Assembly: GCA_913778505.1 (NCBI GenBank)
Contig: CAJYWD010000010.1
Span: 1-64,000 of the forward strand
Source: an uncultured Chryseobacterium sp.
Lineage (GTDB): Bacteria; Bacteroidota; Bacteroidia; Flavobacteriales; Weeksellaceae
Reading direction: 5' to 3'
DNA: 64,000 nt
The translations under genes and the position numbers were made by a program. How positions within the stretch are numbered: position 1 is the first letter of the stretch; each line of letters opens with the position of its first letter. Below are positions 9,369-17,309 of this stretch, piece after piece. A model generated the notes under the pieces. That model was not told the DNA's origin and ran no database searches. It saw nothing but the letters and a program-made list of their open reading frames with translations.

Positions 9369-10361
9369 TTAATTCAAAATTTTAAAAATGACCCATCGCA
9401 GCAATGCATCCAGCAATAAAAGTCCTAAAGCCACCCAGAGGAAAATCCTGAAATACTCTTCGTAATTGTACAATTTAGAGCTTTTAACATCCGATTTTTC
9501 CAACTGGTTAATTTCATCATACACATTCTGCAGGCTGCTATTAGACGTGGCCCGGAAGTATTTTCCACCGGTCAACTGCGCAATATCAATTAATGTATTT
9601 TCATCAATTTGAGTTTTAGTTTCCGTAAAAACCAACTCACCAAAAATGTTGGTCGCCGTTGGCATCGCTGCGTACCCATTACTACCTATACCAATTGTAT
9701 AAACTTTTATTCCGTTATTTTTTGCCAGTTCTGCAGCAATCTGTGGTGGCATTGCGTTGAGAACTGTATTGACACCATCGGTCATCAGGATGATGATCTT
9801 ACTTTTAGCCTTGCTCTTCTTGAGGTGATTGACGGCAACGGAAAGTCCTTCGCCTATCGCTGTTCCAGGTTGCAATTCTAATGGATTTAACTGATTGAGT
9901 TCATCCACTACCACCTGATGATCGGTTGTCAAAGGGACTTTAGTGTAAGCTTCGCCGGAATAGGCTACCAGCCCGATCCTGTCATTTTCCCGCTTATTCA
10001 CGAAATCAATCGCAATTTTTTTAAGCGCTTCCAGCCTGTCCGGGTCCAGATCTTTCGCCAGCATACTGAGAGACACGTCCACAGACAACATGATATCGAT
10101 GCCCTTCGACTCATCCCTGTCCTGCGAAATACTGTACGTGCGCGGCCTTGCCAAGGCGATGATGAGGGCAGTGAGAATAAAATATTTCGAAATTTTAAGG
10201 AAACCAATCACCAGAGAAATACTTCCAGCCGGTTTCATATTCTTGACCGAAGGCACTGCAATACCTCTGCTCTTTTTTCTTTTGCCGCCGTCCAGAATGA
10301 GCAGCGGAATAAAAGAAATGAAAAGCAATAAAAACCACGGACTGTAAAACTCGAAATTCAC
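9369..10361 (-). CDS. batA: VWA-domain membrane protein BatA
   Basis: A 330-residue VWA-domain protein, with N-terminal helices at about 8-25 and 55-75 and a C-terminal helix at about 305-325. The metal site reads 'SVDVSLSMLAKDL' and 'LMTDGVN'. It is a paralogue of the downstream batB gene and shares the motif order. It lies 40 bp after the BatD-like gene in the same orientation. Probably acts with the MoxR ATPase as a membrane-bound chaperone or metal-insertion complex, which is inferred from the family. Confidence 0.88.
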   Translation of the reverse strand: MNFEFYSPWFLLLFISFIPLLILDGGKRKKSRGIAVPSVKNMKPAGSISLVIGFLKISKYFILTALIIALARPRTYSISQDRDESKGIDIMLSVDVSLSMLAKDLDPDRLEALKKIAIDFVNKRENDRIGLVAYSGEAYTKVPLTTDHQVVVDELNQLNPLELQPGTAIGEGLSVAVNHLKKSKAKSKIIILMTDGVNTVLNAMPPQIAAELAKNNGIKVYTIGIGSNGYAAMPTATNIFGELVFTETKTQIDENTLIDIAQLTGGKYFRATSNSSLQNVYDEINQLEKSDVKSSKLYNYEEYFRIFLWVALGLLLLDALLRWVIFKILN

Positions 10362-10401
10362 GGATTAATAATAAATGATTAATGATGATTGATAAATGAT
10401 T

Positions 10402-11367
10402 TTACTTAAGTTTTCGCAATCTAGCCTCGTCCTCCTCAGAAAGGTATGGTGCGGAGGCATTTCTGAGCTGTTCTGCCTCCACATCCTTGGTAGAACGTTT
10501 CACAAAATCTCGGATAGCACTGAAATCTCTGGACATTATCTCTTGGGTTGGAATTGTTTTGGCAAACTTCACCAGGTCGCCGCGCAGGAAAATGTCTTCC
10601 ACAGTTTTTTCGTTTTCCTGGGAAATCACGTTGGTATTTTTCATGTAAGCAATGAGATCGTCCGTGAGAAGAACTTCTGCCGGAATCTGGTATTGTCTGG
10701 TCATAAAGGCTCTGGTAATCTCGATAAGCTCGACATAGAAGGCTCGGAAGTTTTCATTTTCGATGTAATTTTTCTTTCTGAGTTTTTCCAGTTCTTTCAA
10801 GGTTTGATTAGTGGTAACCACAGGACTTGACTTCCGTTTCCGTCCCCATTTTACAATACCAATTATTAAAACGATGATGGCAATAATGATCAAAACGAGG
10901 AGAACGTAAAATTTATACAGATCCCAATAATCCTTCATATCCAGCTCCACGTCCTTATTCTTCATGATATCATTAATCTGGTCACCTTTTTTGGCTGTAT
11001 TAATGACTTCGACCTCGTAAGGAATGGTTTTCATAATTTTTCCTCCGACTTTAACTTCAATTTCAGGAATCCTGAATTTGCCTTCTTCAAAAATCGCAAA
11101 CTTCACAGAGCGCAGATAGATATCTTTTTGCTTGGCAATACTGTCATTCACCATTTCGAAGTGAAAGGGCAGCAATTCATTCCTCGGTGCAATCTGTACA
11201 TCTTTTCCGTCCAAATCCAGAATCTGAATCTTGAAAACCGCTACTTCGCCTAAAGCCAATGTGGTTTTGTCCAGATTTGATGATAAGGTTTGTGAAAAAC
11301 CAAAACTCGAAATAATGATAAAAAAACAAAGAAATACTTTGAATAAAACAGAATATTTGTCGTTCAC
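10402..11367 (-). CDS. BatD-like membrane protein (start uncertain)
   Basis: Member of the Bat operon with an N-terminal signal-like segment ('KVFLCFFIIISSFGFSQ'), a periplasmic beta domain, a transmembrane helix at about two fifths of the length and a charged cytoplasmic domain. The frame stays open to an ATG at 11490, but bases 11359-11457 are a dispersed repeat also found at 22081-22179, so residues encoded there look accidental. I prefer the in-frame GTG at 11367, at the repeat edge, which gives a sensible signal peptide and 321 residues. Neighbours are DUF58 (upstream) and batA (downstream). Confidence 0.65.
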   Translation of the reverse strand: MNDKYSVLFKVFLCFFIIISSFGFSQTLSSNLDKTTLALGEVAVFKIQILDLDGKDVQIAPRNELLPFHFEMVNDSIAKQKDIYLRSVKFAIFEEGKFRIPEIEVKVGGKIMKTIPYEVEVINTAKKGDQINDIMKNKDVELDMKDYWDLYKFYVLLVLIIIAIIVLIIGIVKWGRKRKSSPVVTTNQTLKELEKLRKKNYIENENFRAFYVELIEITRAFMTRQYQIPAEVLLTDDLIAYMKNTNVISQENEKTVEDIFLRGDLVKFAKTIPTQEIMSRDFSAIRDFVKRSTKDVEAEQLRNASAPYLSEEDEARLRKLK

Positions 11368-11457
11368 TCCGTTATATCCGTTGGATTTCCGCAGGAAGCT
11401 AAGCGCTGAGATTGACTTCGTCGAACCTCTAACCGTTAGGTTTCTTTCAGAATGACA
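11359..11457. repeat. Dispersed intergenic repeat, family R2, copy 1
   Basis: Read on the minus strand it gives TGTCATTCTGAAAGAAACC, then AAGTCAATCTCAGCGCTTAG and GCGGAAATCCAACGG. It aligns along its full length with 22081-22179. It overlaps the apparent 5' end of the BatD-like gene. Confidence 0.7.
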
Positions 11458-11535
11458 AATATTACGTTGATTGACCATTACTAATTTCATTAATGATTTA
11501 AAATTCTCGCTAATTGAACTGATTTTGCTGGTTAA

Positions 11536-12396
11536 TTATTTTCTGAAATACTGATAAAGCAATTTACTGTAATCATCGGATGTATTAATATCCAGAAAAT
11601 GAGCAGACGAATTTTCGAACTCTTCCTTGATCTGACGCATTTTCCGCTTTTGCTGCTCCGCAAATTCGTACCGCCATCGGGCACTGGACGTATTGACCCA
11701 GACCTGTTTTCCGGTTTCAGTATCTCGAAATAAAGCGTATCCGATATCAGGAATTTCCATATCTTTTTCATCAAAAACCCGGAGTCCTAACAACTGATGT
11801 TTTCTGGCAGCTACGTTGAGAATTTTCTGATCAAATTGATCTTCAAAATCGGAGAAAACAAAGATGAGCGACTTCCTTTTGAACACACTCATCATATAAT
11901 TGAAAGCCGCATCCAGATCCGACTCAGCAGGAACATAATCCGCAGTCAGAATATTGCTGATAATCGATAACACATGCTTTCTGCCCTTCTGTGGCGGAAC
12001 CACTTTCAGGACTTTGTCGGCGTATAGAATTAATCCAACCTTATCATTATTGCCTGCGGCAGAAAATCCCAGGGAAGCGCAGATCTCTGCGACATACTCT
12101 CTCTTCAACTGCGTTTTGGTTCCATAATCCATGGATGCGGAAATATCCACAAGCAGCATCATCGTCAGTTCCCGCTCCTCTTCCATCACTTTCACGAATG
12201 GTTCGCGGAAACGCGCGGTTTTGTTCCAGTCGATTCTACGGGTATCGTCTCCGAACTGGTATTGCCGGACTTCCGAAAATGTCATTCCCTGACCTTTGAA
12301 GGCGCTGTGATATTGCCCCATAAGTGATGCTTCCGTTTTCTTTCGAGTCCGGATTTCGATTTGCTTTACTTTTTTGACGATATCTTTTATTTGCAT
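11536..12396 (-). CDS. DUF58 domain protein
   Basis: A 286-residue soluble VWA-like protein of the DUF58 family, a standard companion of MoxR ATPases. The family motif 'GQYHSAFKGQGMTFSEVRQY..GDDTRRIDWNKTAR' is at about 28-65, followed by 'LLVDISASMDYG', a MIDAS-like DxSxS. Its start is 86 bp from the end of moxR. The gap carries inverted copies of a TTGTCGGTTGT-type sequence. Likely forms part of a MoxR-dependent assembly system with batA and batB. Confidence 0.9.
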   Translation of the reverse strand: MQIKDIVKKVKQIEIRTRKKTEASLMGQYHSAFKGQGMTFSEVRQYQFGDDTRRIDWNKTARFREPFVKVMEEERELTMMLLVDISASMDYGTKTQLKREYVAEICASLGFSAAGNNDKVGLILYADKVLKVVPPQKGRKHVLSIISNILTADYVPAESDLDAAFNYMMSVFKRKSLIFVFSDFEDQFDQKILNVAARKHQLLGLRVFDEKDMEIPDIGYALFRDTETGKQVWVNTSSARWRYEFAEQQKRKMRQIKEEFENSSAHFLDINTSDDYSKLLYQYFRK

Positions 12397-12482
12397 ATGT
12401 TAATAGTTGTCGGTTGTCTGTTGATAGTTTTCAGACATCGAATTTGCTCCGACAACTGACAACCATCAACTAACAACCAAAT

Positions 12483-13487
12483 CTAAGGCGCTTGTATTTT
12501 GCCTAAAATTTTACTGACGATATCATCCTGCGATACTTCTTCAGCTTCCGCTTCGAAGCTCAGCCCAATCCTGTGTCTCAGAACATCTTTGGCAATTTCC
12601 TTCACATCTTCCGGAATCACAAACGCTCTACCTTTGATGAATGCGTACGCTCTGGAAGCCACCGCCAGGTTGATACTTGCCCGTGGTGAAGCACCGAAAC
12701 TGATGTAATTCTTGATCTCGGACAAGCCGTACTTTTCCGGATAACGCGTTGCAAAAACCATATCTAGAATATACTTTTCAATTTTTTCGTCCAGATAAAT
12801 CTGATTAATGAGCTTCTTAGCCTCCACAATTTGATTCAGATCGACTACTTTTCTGATTTGCGGAATATCCTGCGTAGAGATCATTCGCATTACTTTTCTT
12901 TCATCTTCAAACTCCGGATAATCGATTTTACATTTCAGCATAAAACGGTCGGTCTGCGCTTCAGGCAGCAGATAAGTTCCTTCCTGATCGATCGGATTCT
13001 GAGTGGCTAAAACTAAGAATGGTTTTGGCAGCGGCATGGTTTCATCACCGATAGTGACCTGCTTTTCCTGCATCACCTCCAGTAAGGCAGACTGAACCTT
13101 TGCCGGAGCACGGTTGATCTCATCCGCCAGAACAAAATTGGCAAAAACCGGTCCTCGCTTAATCGAGAAATCATTGTCCTTGACATTATAAATCATGGTT
13201 CCGATCACGTCGGCAGGAAGTAAATCTGGTGTAAACTGGATTCTGGAAAAAGCACCATCCACAGCTTCTGAAAGTGTTTTGATCGCTAAAGTCTTAGCCA
13301 GACCGGGAACACCTTCCAAAAGGACGTGGCCGTTGCCCAAAAGGCCTATCAATAAACGGTCTATCATATATTCCTGGCCGATGATGGCGCGGTTGATTTC
13401 CTGTTTGAGAATATTAAAAAAGTAATTCTGCTCTCTTACCTTTTCTGTAAGCAGTCTAATATCTTCTGCCTGGTTCAGTTCTGACAT
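12483..13487 (-). CDS. MoxR-family AAA+ ATPase
   Basis: First gene of the Bat operon. A 334-residue AAA+ ATPase with Walker A as 'LLEGVPGLAKTL', Walker B 'FVLADEINRAPAKVQ', sensor 1 'LATQNP' and the MoxR signature 'EGTYLLPEAQTDRFMLK'. MoxR ATPases act as chaperones for metal insertion or assembly of VWA-protein complexes. Upstream lies a TATGTTTG element on the minus strand (13534-13541), a plausible -7 box. The promoter region is shared with the divergent DinB-like gene. Confidence 0.93.
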   Translation of the reverse strand: MSELNQAEDIRLLTEKVREQNYFFNILKQEINRAIIGQEYMIDRLLIGLLGNGHVLLEGVPGLAKTLAIKTLSEAVDGAFSRIQFTPDLLPADVIGTMIYNVKDNDFSIKRGPVFANFVLADEINRAPAKVQSALLEVMQEKQVTIGDETMPLPKPFLVLATQNPIDQEGTYLLPEAQTDRFMLKCKIDYPEFEDERKVMRMISTQDIPQIRKVVDLNQIVEAKKLINQIYLDEKIEKYILDMVFATRYPEKYGLSEIKNYISFGASPRASINLAVASRAYAFIKGRAFVIPEDVKEIAKDVLRHRIGLSFEAEAEEVSQDDIVSKILGKIQAP

Positions 13488-13649
13488 AGTTCTTTTAATA
13501 ATTTGGTAAATTTCCTATAAATACACGCAACAGCAAACATAAGAACTGCTAATCTTGCGTTAAATATTTGTTAAATAGGCAGAAGTTCAGCCAATGATGA
13601 TAAAATTAATTACAGATATCCTACAGTTCCGGATAATCCATCTCAATGG

Positions 13650-13681
13650 TTTGGCGTTTGTTTATAATTAGTATAACTTTG
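13650..13681 (+). promoter_or_regulatory. Bacteroidota-type promoter for the DinB-like gene
   Basis: TTTG (13650-13653), a 20-nt spacer and TAACTTTG (13674-13681) match the TTTG / TAnnTTTG consensus. The start codon is 26 bp downstream. Confidence 0.6.
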
Positions 13682-13706
13682 AACTGAATAAATTTTTAAA
13701 TAAAAA

Positions 13707-14186
13707 ATGAATTATCATTTTGCCAATCACAGACAAGTCAGAAAAAATCTGCTAGAAATCTTACAAAATACATCTGAAAAAGACCTTCTCACGATTCCCG
13801 ACGGATACAATAATAACATCTACTGGAACATAGCGCATTGCGTGGCCACACAACAGCTGCTTTGCTACTATCTGAGCGGAAACCAGTTCCGGATCGATAA
13901 ATACTGGGTGGAAACCTATAAAAAAGGAACTTTTGCAAATGTAGAAGTCAAGCAGTCGGAAATGGAAGATCTGGCCTTCCTGCTGATAGAAACGTCAAAA
14001 ATCCTTATGAAAGATTATGACAACGATTTTTTTCCGGATTACACGCCATATTCCACCAGTTTCGGAATCGATCTGAAGAATATTCAGGATGCAATTATTT
14101 TTAACAACATGCATGAGAGTATCCATTATGGTTATATTTTGGCTCAAAAAAGAGCTTTGATTGGAGAAGGGCTGAGCAGTTTGTAG
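13707..14186 (+). CDS. DinB-like (DinB_2) family protein
   Basis: A 159-residue helical protein of the DinB/YfiT-like fold, often a metal-binding bundle linked to thiol or stress chemistry. The expected histidines are visible in 'WNIAHCVATQQLLCYY' and 'NMHESIHYGYILAQKR', placed near the ends of helices 2 and 4. It has its own well-formed promoter and is followed after 14 bp by a small secreted hypothetical protein. The substrate is unknown. The name reflects the fold, not DNA polymerase IV. Confidence 0.8.
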   Translation: MNYHFANHRQVRKNLLEILQNTSEKDLLTIPDGYNNNIYWNIAHCVATQQLLCYYLSGNQFRIDKYWVETYKKGTFANVEVKQSEMEDLAFLLIETSKILMKDYDNDFFPDYTPYSTSFGIDLKNIQDAIIFNNMHESIHYGYILAQKRALIGEGLSSL

Positions 14187-14200
14187 ATGATATTTGATAA

Positions 14201-14644
14201 ATGATTTTGATGAACCTTAGATCTATTGTCCCGTTTTTAATTTTAATGTTTTTATCCTTTTCCAGATCGGAGAATGAACGCTTCAAGCATTATAAACCTC
14301 TCGGCATGACTCAGGAAATTGAAGTGTTTTATTTGACCTGGAGCGACACCAATCTACCGAATTTCATCAAAACTTCCGATTACCGAACGTATGTCAACAA
14401 AACAGAACTGATTGACCATTGTTTCTATGTTGATTCCAAAAACCCTGAAAAAAGAAAATTTAAAATTCCGGTTACGACCGATAAACTGATCAAGAAAATC
14501 CCACTGAAACTGAAAGGCAAATTCTATAAAACCAAACAGTTTGACGATACTTTTCCTACGCCACTTTTCGAAGATTTGAGAAAAACCGGCGATTTAAAAT
14601 TTAAAACTGAGAATGATGAGTTTTTGGTTTTTGTGTTGGATTGA
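14201..14644 (+). CDS. Hypothetical protein with N-terminal hydrophobic segment
   Basis: A 147-residue protein of unrecognised family. The hydrophobic stretch 'SIVPFLILMFLSFS' at the N-terminus suggests an export signal or anchor. The rest is mixed and lysine-rich with a tryptophan early in the mature part. An alternative ATG four codons downstream (14213) would also keep the signal. It lies 14 bp after the DinB-like gene, so co-transcription is likely. Confidence 0.6.
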   Translation: MILMNLRSIVPFLILMFLSFSRSENERFKHYKPLGMTQEIEVFYLTWSDTNLPNFIKTSDYRTYVNKTELIDHCFYVDSKNPEKRKFKIPVTTDKLIKKIPLKLKGKFYKTKQFDDTFPTPLFEDLRKTGDLKFKTENDEFLVFVLD

Positions 14645-14814
14645 GAATTAGACCACAAAACTCACAAATGTATTGATCTATTAAAGAGTGGTTAATATTC
14701 CATCAGTAAAAGATTTCCTTTTATGACTTTTGTGGCTAAATCAAGAACTTTACATTTTTCTTAAGATAAAACTAAAATCAAAAACCATATTTTTGTCAAT
14801 TCAAAATATCATTA

Positions 14815-15561
14815 ATGAACGAACAGAAGAAAGACGATTTTATATTTGGATTAAGACCTGTAATGGAAGCTTTGGAAGCCGGCAAAACAGTGGATAAAAT
14901 CTTTGTACAAAATGCCCTGCAGGGTGAAATCTACATTGAGCTGAAACAGCTTCTCGCTAAGCATAACCTGCGTCCTAACTATGTTCCGGTGGAGAAGCTG
15001 AACCGTTTTACCAGAAAAAATCACCAGGGCGTAGTCGCATTTATTTCGGATGTTCCGTTTCATAAAATTGAAGACGTGCTGCCACAGCTTTTCGAGGAAG
15101 GCAAAACACCTTTCATCCTGATACTTGATCGCCTGACCGACGTCAGAAATTTTGGTGCCATCTGCAGAACGGCAGAGTGTGTGGGAATTGATGCAATTCT
15201 GATTCCGGAAAAAGGTGGCGCGCCTATTAATTCCGATGCCATCAAAACGTCTGCAGGCGCCATTTACAATATCAAAATCTGCAAAGAAAAAAACCTGGCA
15301 CATGCCGTAGATTTTCTGCAGCAAAGCGGCATCAAAGTATTTTCGGCGACTGAAAAAGCGCAGAAACTGATCTATGAAGCCGACTTTACAGAGCCCTGTG
15401 CCATCGTGATGGGAAATGAAGAAACCGGAATTTCCAAAGAAGTCCTTCACCATTCCGACGAAAAAATAAAGCTTCCAATAGAGGGTAAAACCCAGTCTCT
15501 GAACGTTTCTGTAGCTTGTGGTGCCATTCTTTATGAAGCTGTGAGACAGAAGTTGGGTTAG
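14815..15561 (+). CDS. rlmB: 23S rRNA (guanosine-2'-O-)-methyltransferase RlmB
   Basis: SpoU/TrmH-family SPOUT methyltransferase that 2'-O-methylates 23S rRNA (G2251 by E. coli numbering). The 248-residue protein has the substrate-binding N-domain starting 'IFGLRPVMEALEAGKTVDKI' and three SPOUT motifs: 'DVRNFGAICRTAECVGID', 'VMGNEETGIS' and 'LNVSVACGAILYEAVR'. Length and order are normal. A short tandem repeat begins exactly at the stop codon. Confidence 0.93.
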   Translation: MNEQKKDDFIFGLRPVMEALEAGKTVDKIFVQNALQGEIYIELKQLLAKHNLRPNYVPVEKLNRFTRKNHQGVVAFISDVPFHKIEDVLPQLFEEGKTPFILILDRLTDVRNFGAICRTAECVGIDAILIPEKGGAPINSDAIKTSAGAIYNIKICKEKNLAHAVDFLQQSGIKVFSATEKAQKLIYEADFTEPCAIVMGNEETGISKEVLHHSDEKIKLPIEGKTQSLNVSVACGAILYEAVRQKLG

Positions 15562-15592
15562 AGAGTTGGAGAGTTGGAGAGTTGGAGAGTCT
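15561..15592 (+). repeat. Short tandem repeat of an 8-bp GAGAGTTG unit
   Basis: Three copies of GAGAGTTG and a diverged fourth follow the rlmB stop. Similar GAGAGTTGGAGGG runs occur at 41985-42055. Confidence 0.8.
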
Positions 15593-15647
15593 GAGGGTTA
15601 GTGAGTTGGAGATTCCGATTTTAGCTTATGATTTACTGATTCACAAC

Positions 15648-15783
15648 GGCAGTTGCAATAGGGATAGAAGCGGTTATCCTTTTGTTTTTCTGTTCTGACG
15701 AAGGAAGAATCTGGAAAACAAAAGATATGAGCGTATAGCCCGACCCGAGCGGCGGCCTTGAGCCTTGGCGAGGGAATTGCCCA
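15648..15783. repeat. Dispersed intergenic repeat, family R1, copy 2 (variant)
   Basis: This fills most of the 363-bp gap between rlmB and the DUF6263 gene. It contains GGTTATCCTTTTGTTTTTC and the facing GAAAACAAAAGATAT (a hairpin), then TAGCCCGACCCGAGCGG and TTGGCGAGGGAATTGCCC. It is more diverged from the other R1 copies. I see no gene in the gap. Confidence 0.6.
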
Positions 15784-15924
15784 AAATATAATTTTAAACA
15801 CAGAATGTAAAAAAGCATTCATCATTATAAAAATATCATTTATGAAATCGCCGCAATTTGCAGATTTAAACACCAATCAAGATACAGCGATTGCAGATGA
15901 TAAATTAAACATAAACATCTCTAT

Positions 15925-16968
15925 ATGAAAAAATTAATGGCGCTTGCGCTAATTGCAATAACTTTAACAGCTTGTAAAAAGGAAACGAAAACCGTAACCC
16001 GCGTGGATCCGAAAACAGGAAAAACAGAAACGGTGACTGTGGAAGTATCTGATGAGGAAGCTGCAAAACCTAAAGCTATCGCAGATAGCAGTGGCATTTA
16101 CAAACAGAAATTCCTCCTGGAAAAAGGGACTACTTATCCTTTGGTGTCTTATCAGAGAGAAATCCAGACGCTGACGTCACCGGACGGAAAAACAATGTCG
16201 GGAACCAATGAATCTACCGATGAAATGTCTCTGACAGTGAATGATTTCAAAGATAACATCTATGACCTGACGCTGAATATGGTCGGGAAAAGAATGTCCA
16301 GCTCTGCCAACGGAAAAACCGTGGTGATTGACACCAAACAAGCTGCGCCGAAGGAAGAGCAGCTGAAAATGGATTACCTGTTGAGCAAAGGTCTTGCAGG
16401 TAACAAGCTGAATGTGAAAATGGATGCGTATGGCAATATCAAATCGGTTACAGGTTTTGAGACCGTTCATAACAATCTGAGAAAAGCCATCGCAGGAACT
16501 ATTAAAGATAAAAAACAGCAGGATGCGATTATTGAAAGTTTCAAAACAGGCTTCAATGAAGCGATGATGAAGGAACAATTGGGCAAGAACCTGAAATTGC
16601 TTCCGGCAAAAGGTGTAAAATTGGGCGAGAAATGGACCACTTCCGAAAATATCGACCCAAGCGGAAAACTGAAACAGAATCTCACTTTTACACTAACTAA
16701 AGTGGAAGACGGTAAGGCAGAAATCTCTGTGAGCGGCGTAATTCCATCTAAATCGGATAAGCAATCCAAAGACGGCATGACGCACACGATGAGTATGGGC
16801 GGCTCGGAAAGCGGAAAAATCATCATTGATGAAAATACAGGCTGGCTTCTAAATCAGAATCTTTCTGTGAAGACCAACCAGAAAGAATCCTTGTCAGACG
16901 GAAAACAAACGCAGACTATGACGAAAAACTCCACAACGTCTATCATCATTAATCCTTCTTATAAATAA
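15925..16968 (+). CDS. DUF6263 family lipoprotein
   Basis: A 347-residue predicted lipoprotein. The signal peptide 'MKKLMALALIAITLTAC' ends with the lipobox LTAC (Cys17). The mature part begins with a charged linker ('KETKTVTRVDPKTGKTETVTVEV') and continues with the DUF6263-like body, including 'KGVKLGEKWTTSE' and a conserved 'GTIKDKK' region. The role is unknown. It is followed after 9 bp by the DUF4834 gene, so the two probably form an operon. Confidence 0.75.
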   Translation: MKKLMALALIAITLTACKKETKTVTRVDPKTGKTETVTVEVSDEEAAKPKAIADSSGIYKQKFLLEKGTTYPLVSYQREIQTLTSPDGKTMSGTNESTDEMSLTVNDFKDNIYDLTLNMVGKRMSSSANGKTVVIDTKQAAPKEEQLKMDYLLSKGLAGNKLNVKMDAYGNIKSVTGFETVHNNLRKAIAGTIKDKKQQDAIIESFKTGFNEAMMKEQLGKNLKLLPAKGVKLGEKWTTSENIDPSGKLKQNLTFTLTKVEDGKAEISVSGVIPSKSDKQSKDGMTHTMSMGGSESGKIIIDENTGWLLNQNLSVKTNQKESLSDGKQTQTMTKNSTTSIIINPSYK

Positions 16969-16977
16969 AATCTGGAA

Positions 16978-17208
16978 ATGAAATACATTCTCGAATTTAT
17001 TCTGGCAACTATCATCATATTCTTTGTCTGGAATATCCTGAAACGTTTGTTTTTCAATGCGTTTTATAAAAATTTTCCGGCGCTGAATCCCAGAAATCAG
17101 CAGCAGAATCCGAAGCCTACAGATGCGAAGAAAATGCCTTCACAAAAGGTCAATTGGGATGCCGAAACTGTGGATTTTGAGGAAATCAAGGAGGAGGAAA
17201 ATTCTTAA
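16978..17208 (+). CDS. DUF4834 family small membrane protein
   Basis: A 76-residue protein with one N-terminal membrane helix (about 5-22), a short basic turn and an acidic, proline-containing tail ending in EEENS. The pattern 'VNWDAETVDFEEIKE' matches the C-terminal motif of DUF4834 proteins, which in flavobacteria are commonly next to YfhO genes, as here. Function unknown. A terminator separates it from the YfhO gene. Confidence 0.75.
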   Translation: MKYILEFILATIIIFFVWNILKRLFFNAFYKNFPALNPRNQQQNPKPTDAKKMPSQKVNWDAETVDFEEIKEEENS

Positions 17209-17233
17209 TCTTCCGCTTCTATAAAATAAACAG

Positions 17234-17268
17234 AAAACCTTTCAGATTTTTAAGTCTGAAAGGTTTTT
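17234..17268 (+). terminator. Rho-independent terminator after the DUF4834 gene
   Basis: AAAACCTTTCAGA pairs with TCTGAAAGGTTTTT around a short T/A loop, followed by TTTAAT. It is a strong hairpin with a T-run on the plus strand. Confidence 0.85.
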
Positions 17269-17309
17269 AATATTAAATTTGGAATTCGAAAATTTAAAGC
17301 CAACATTGT

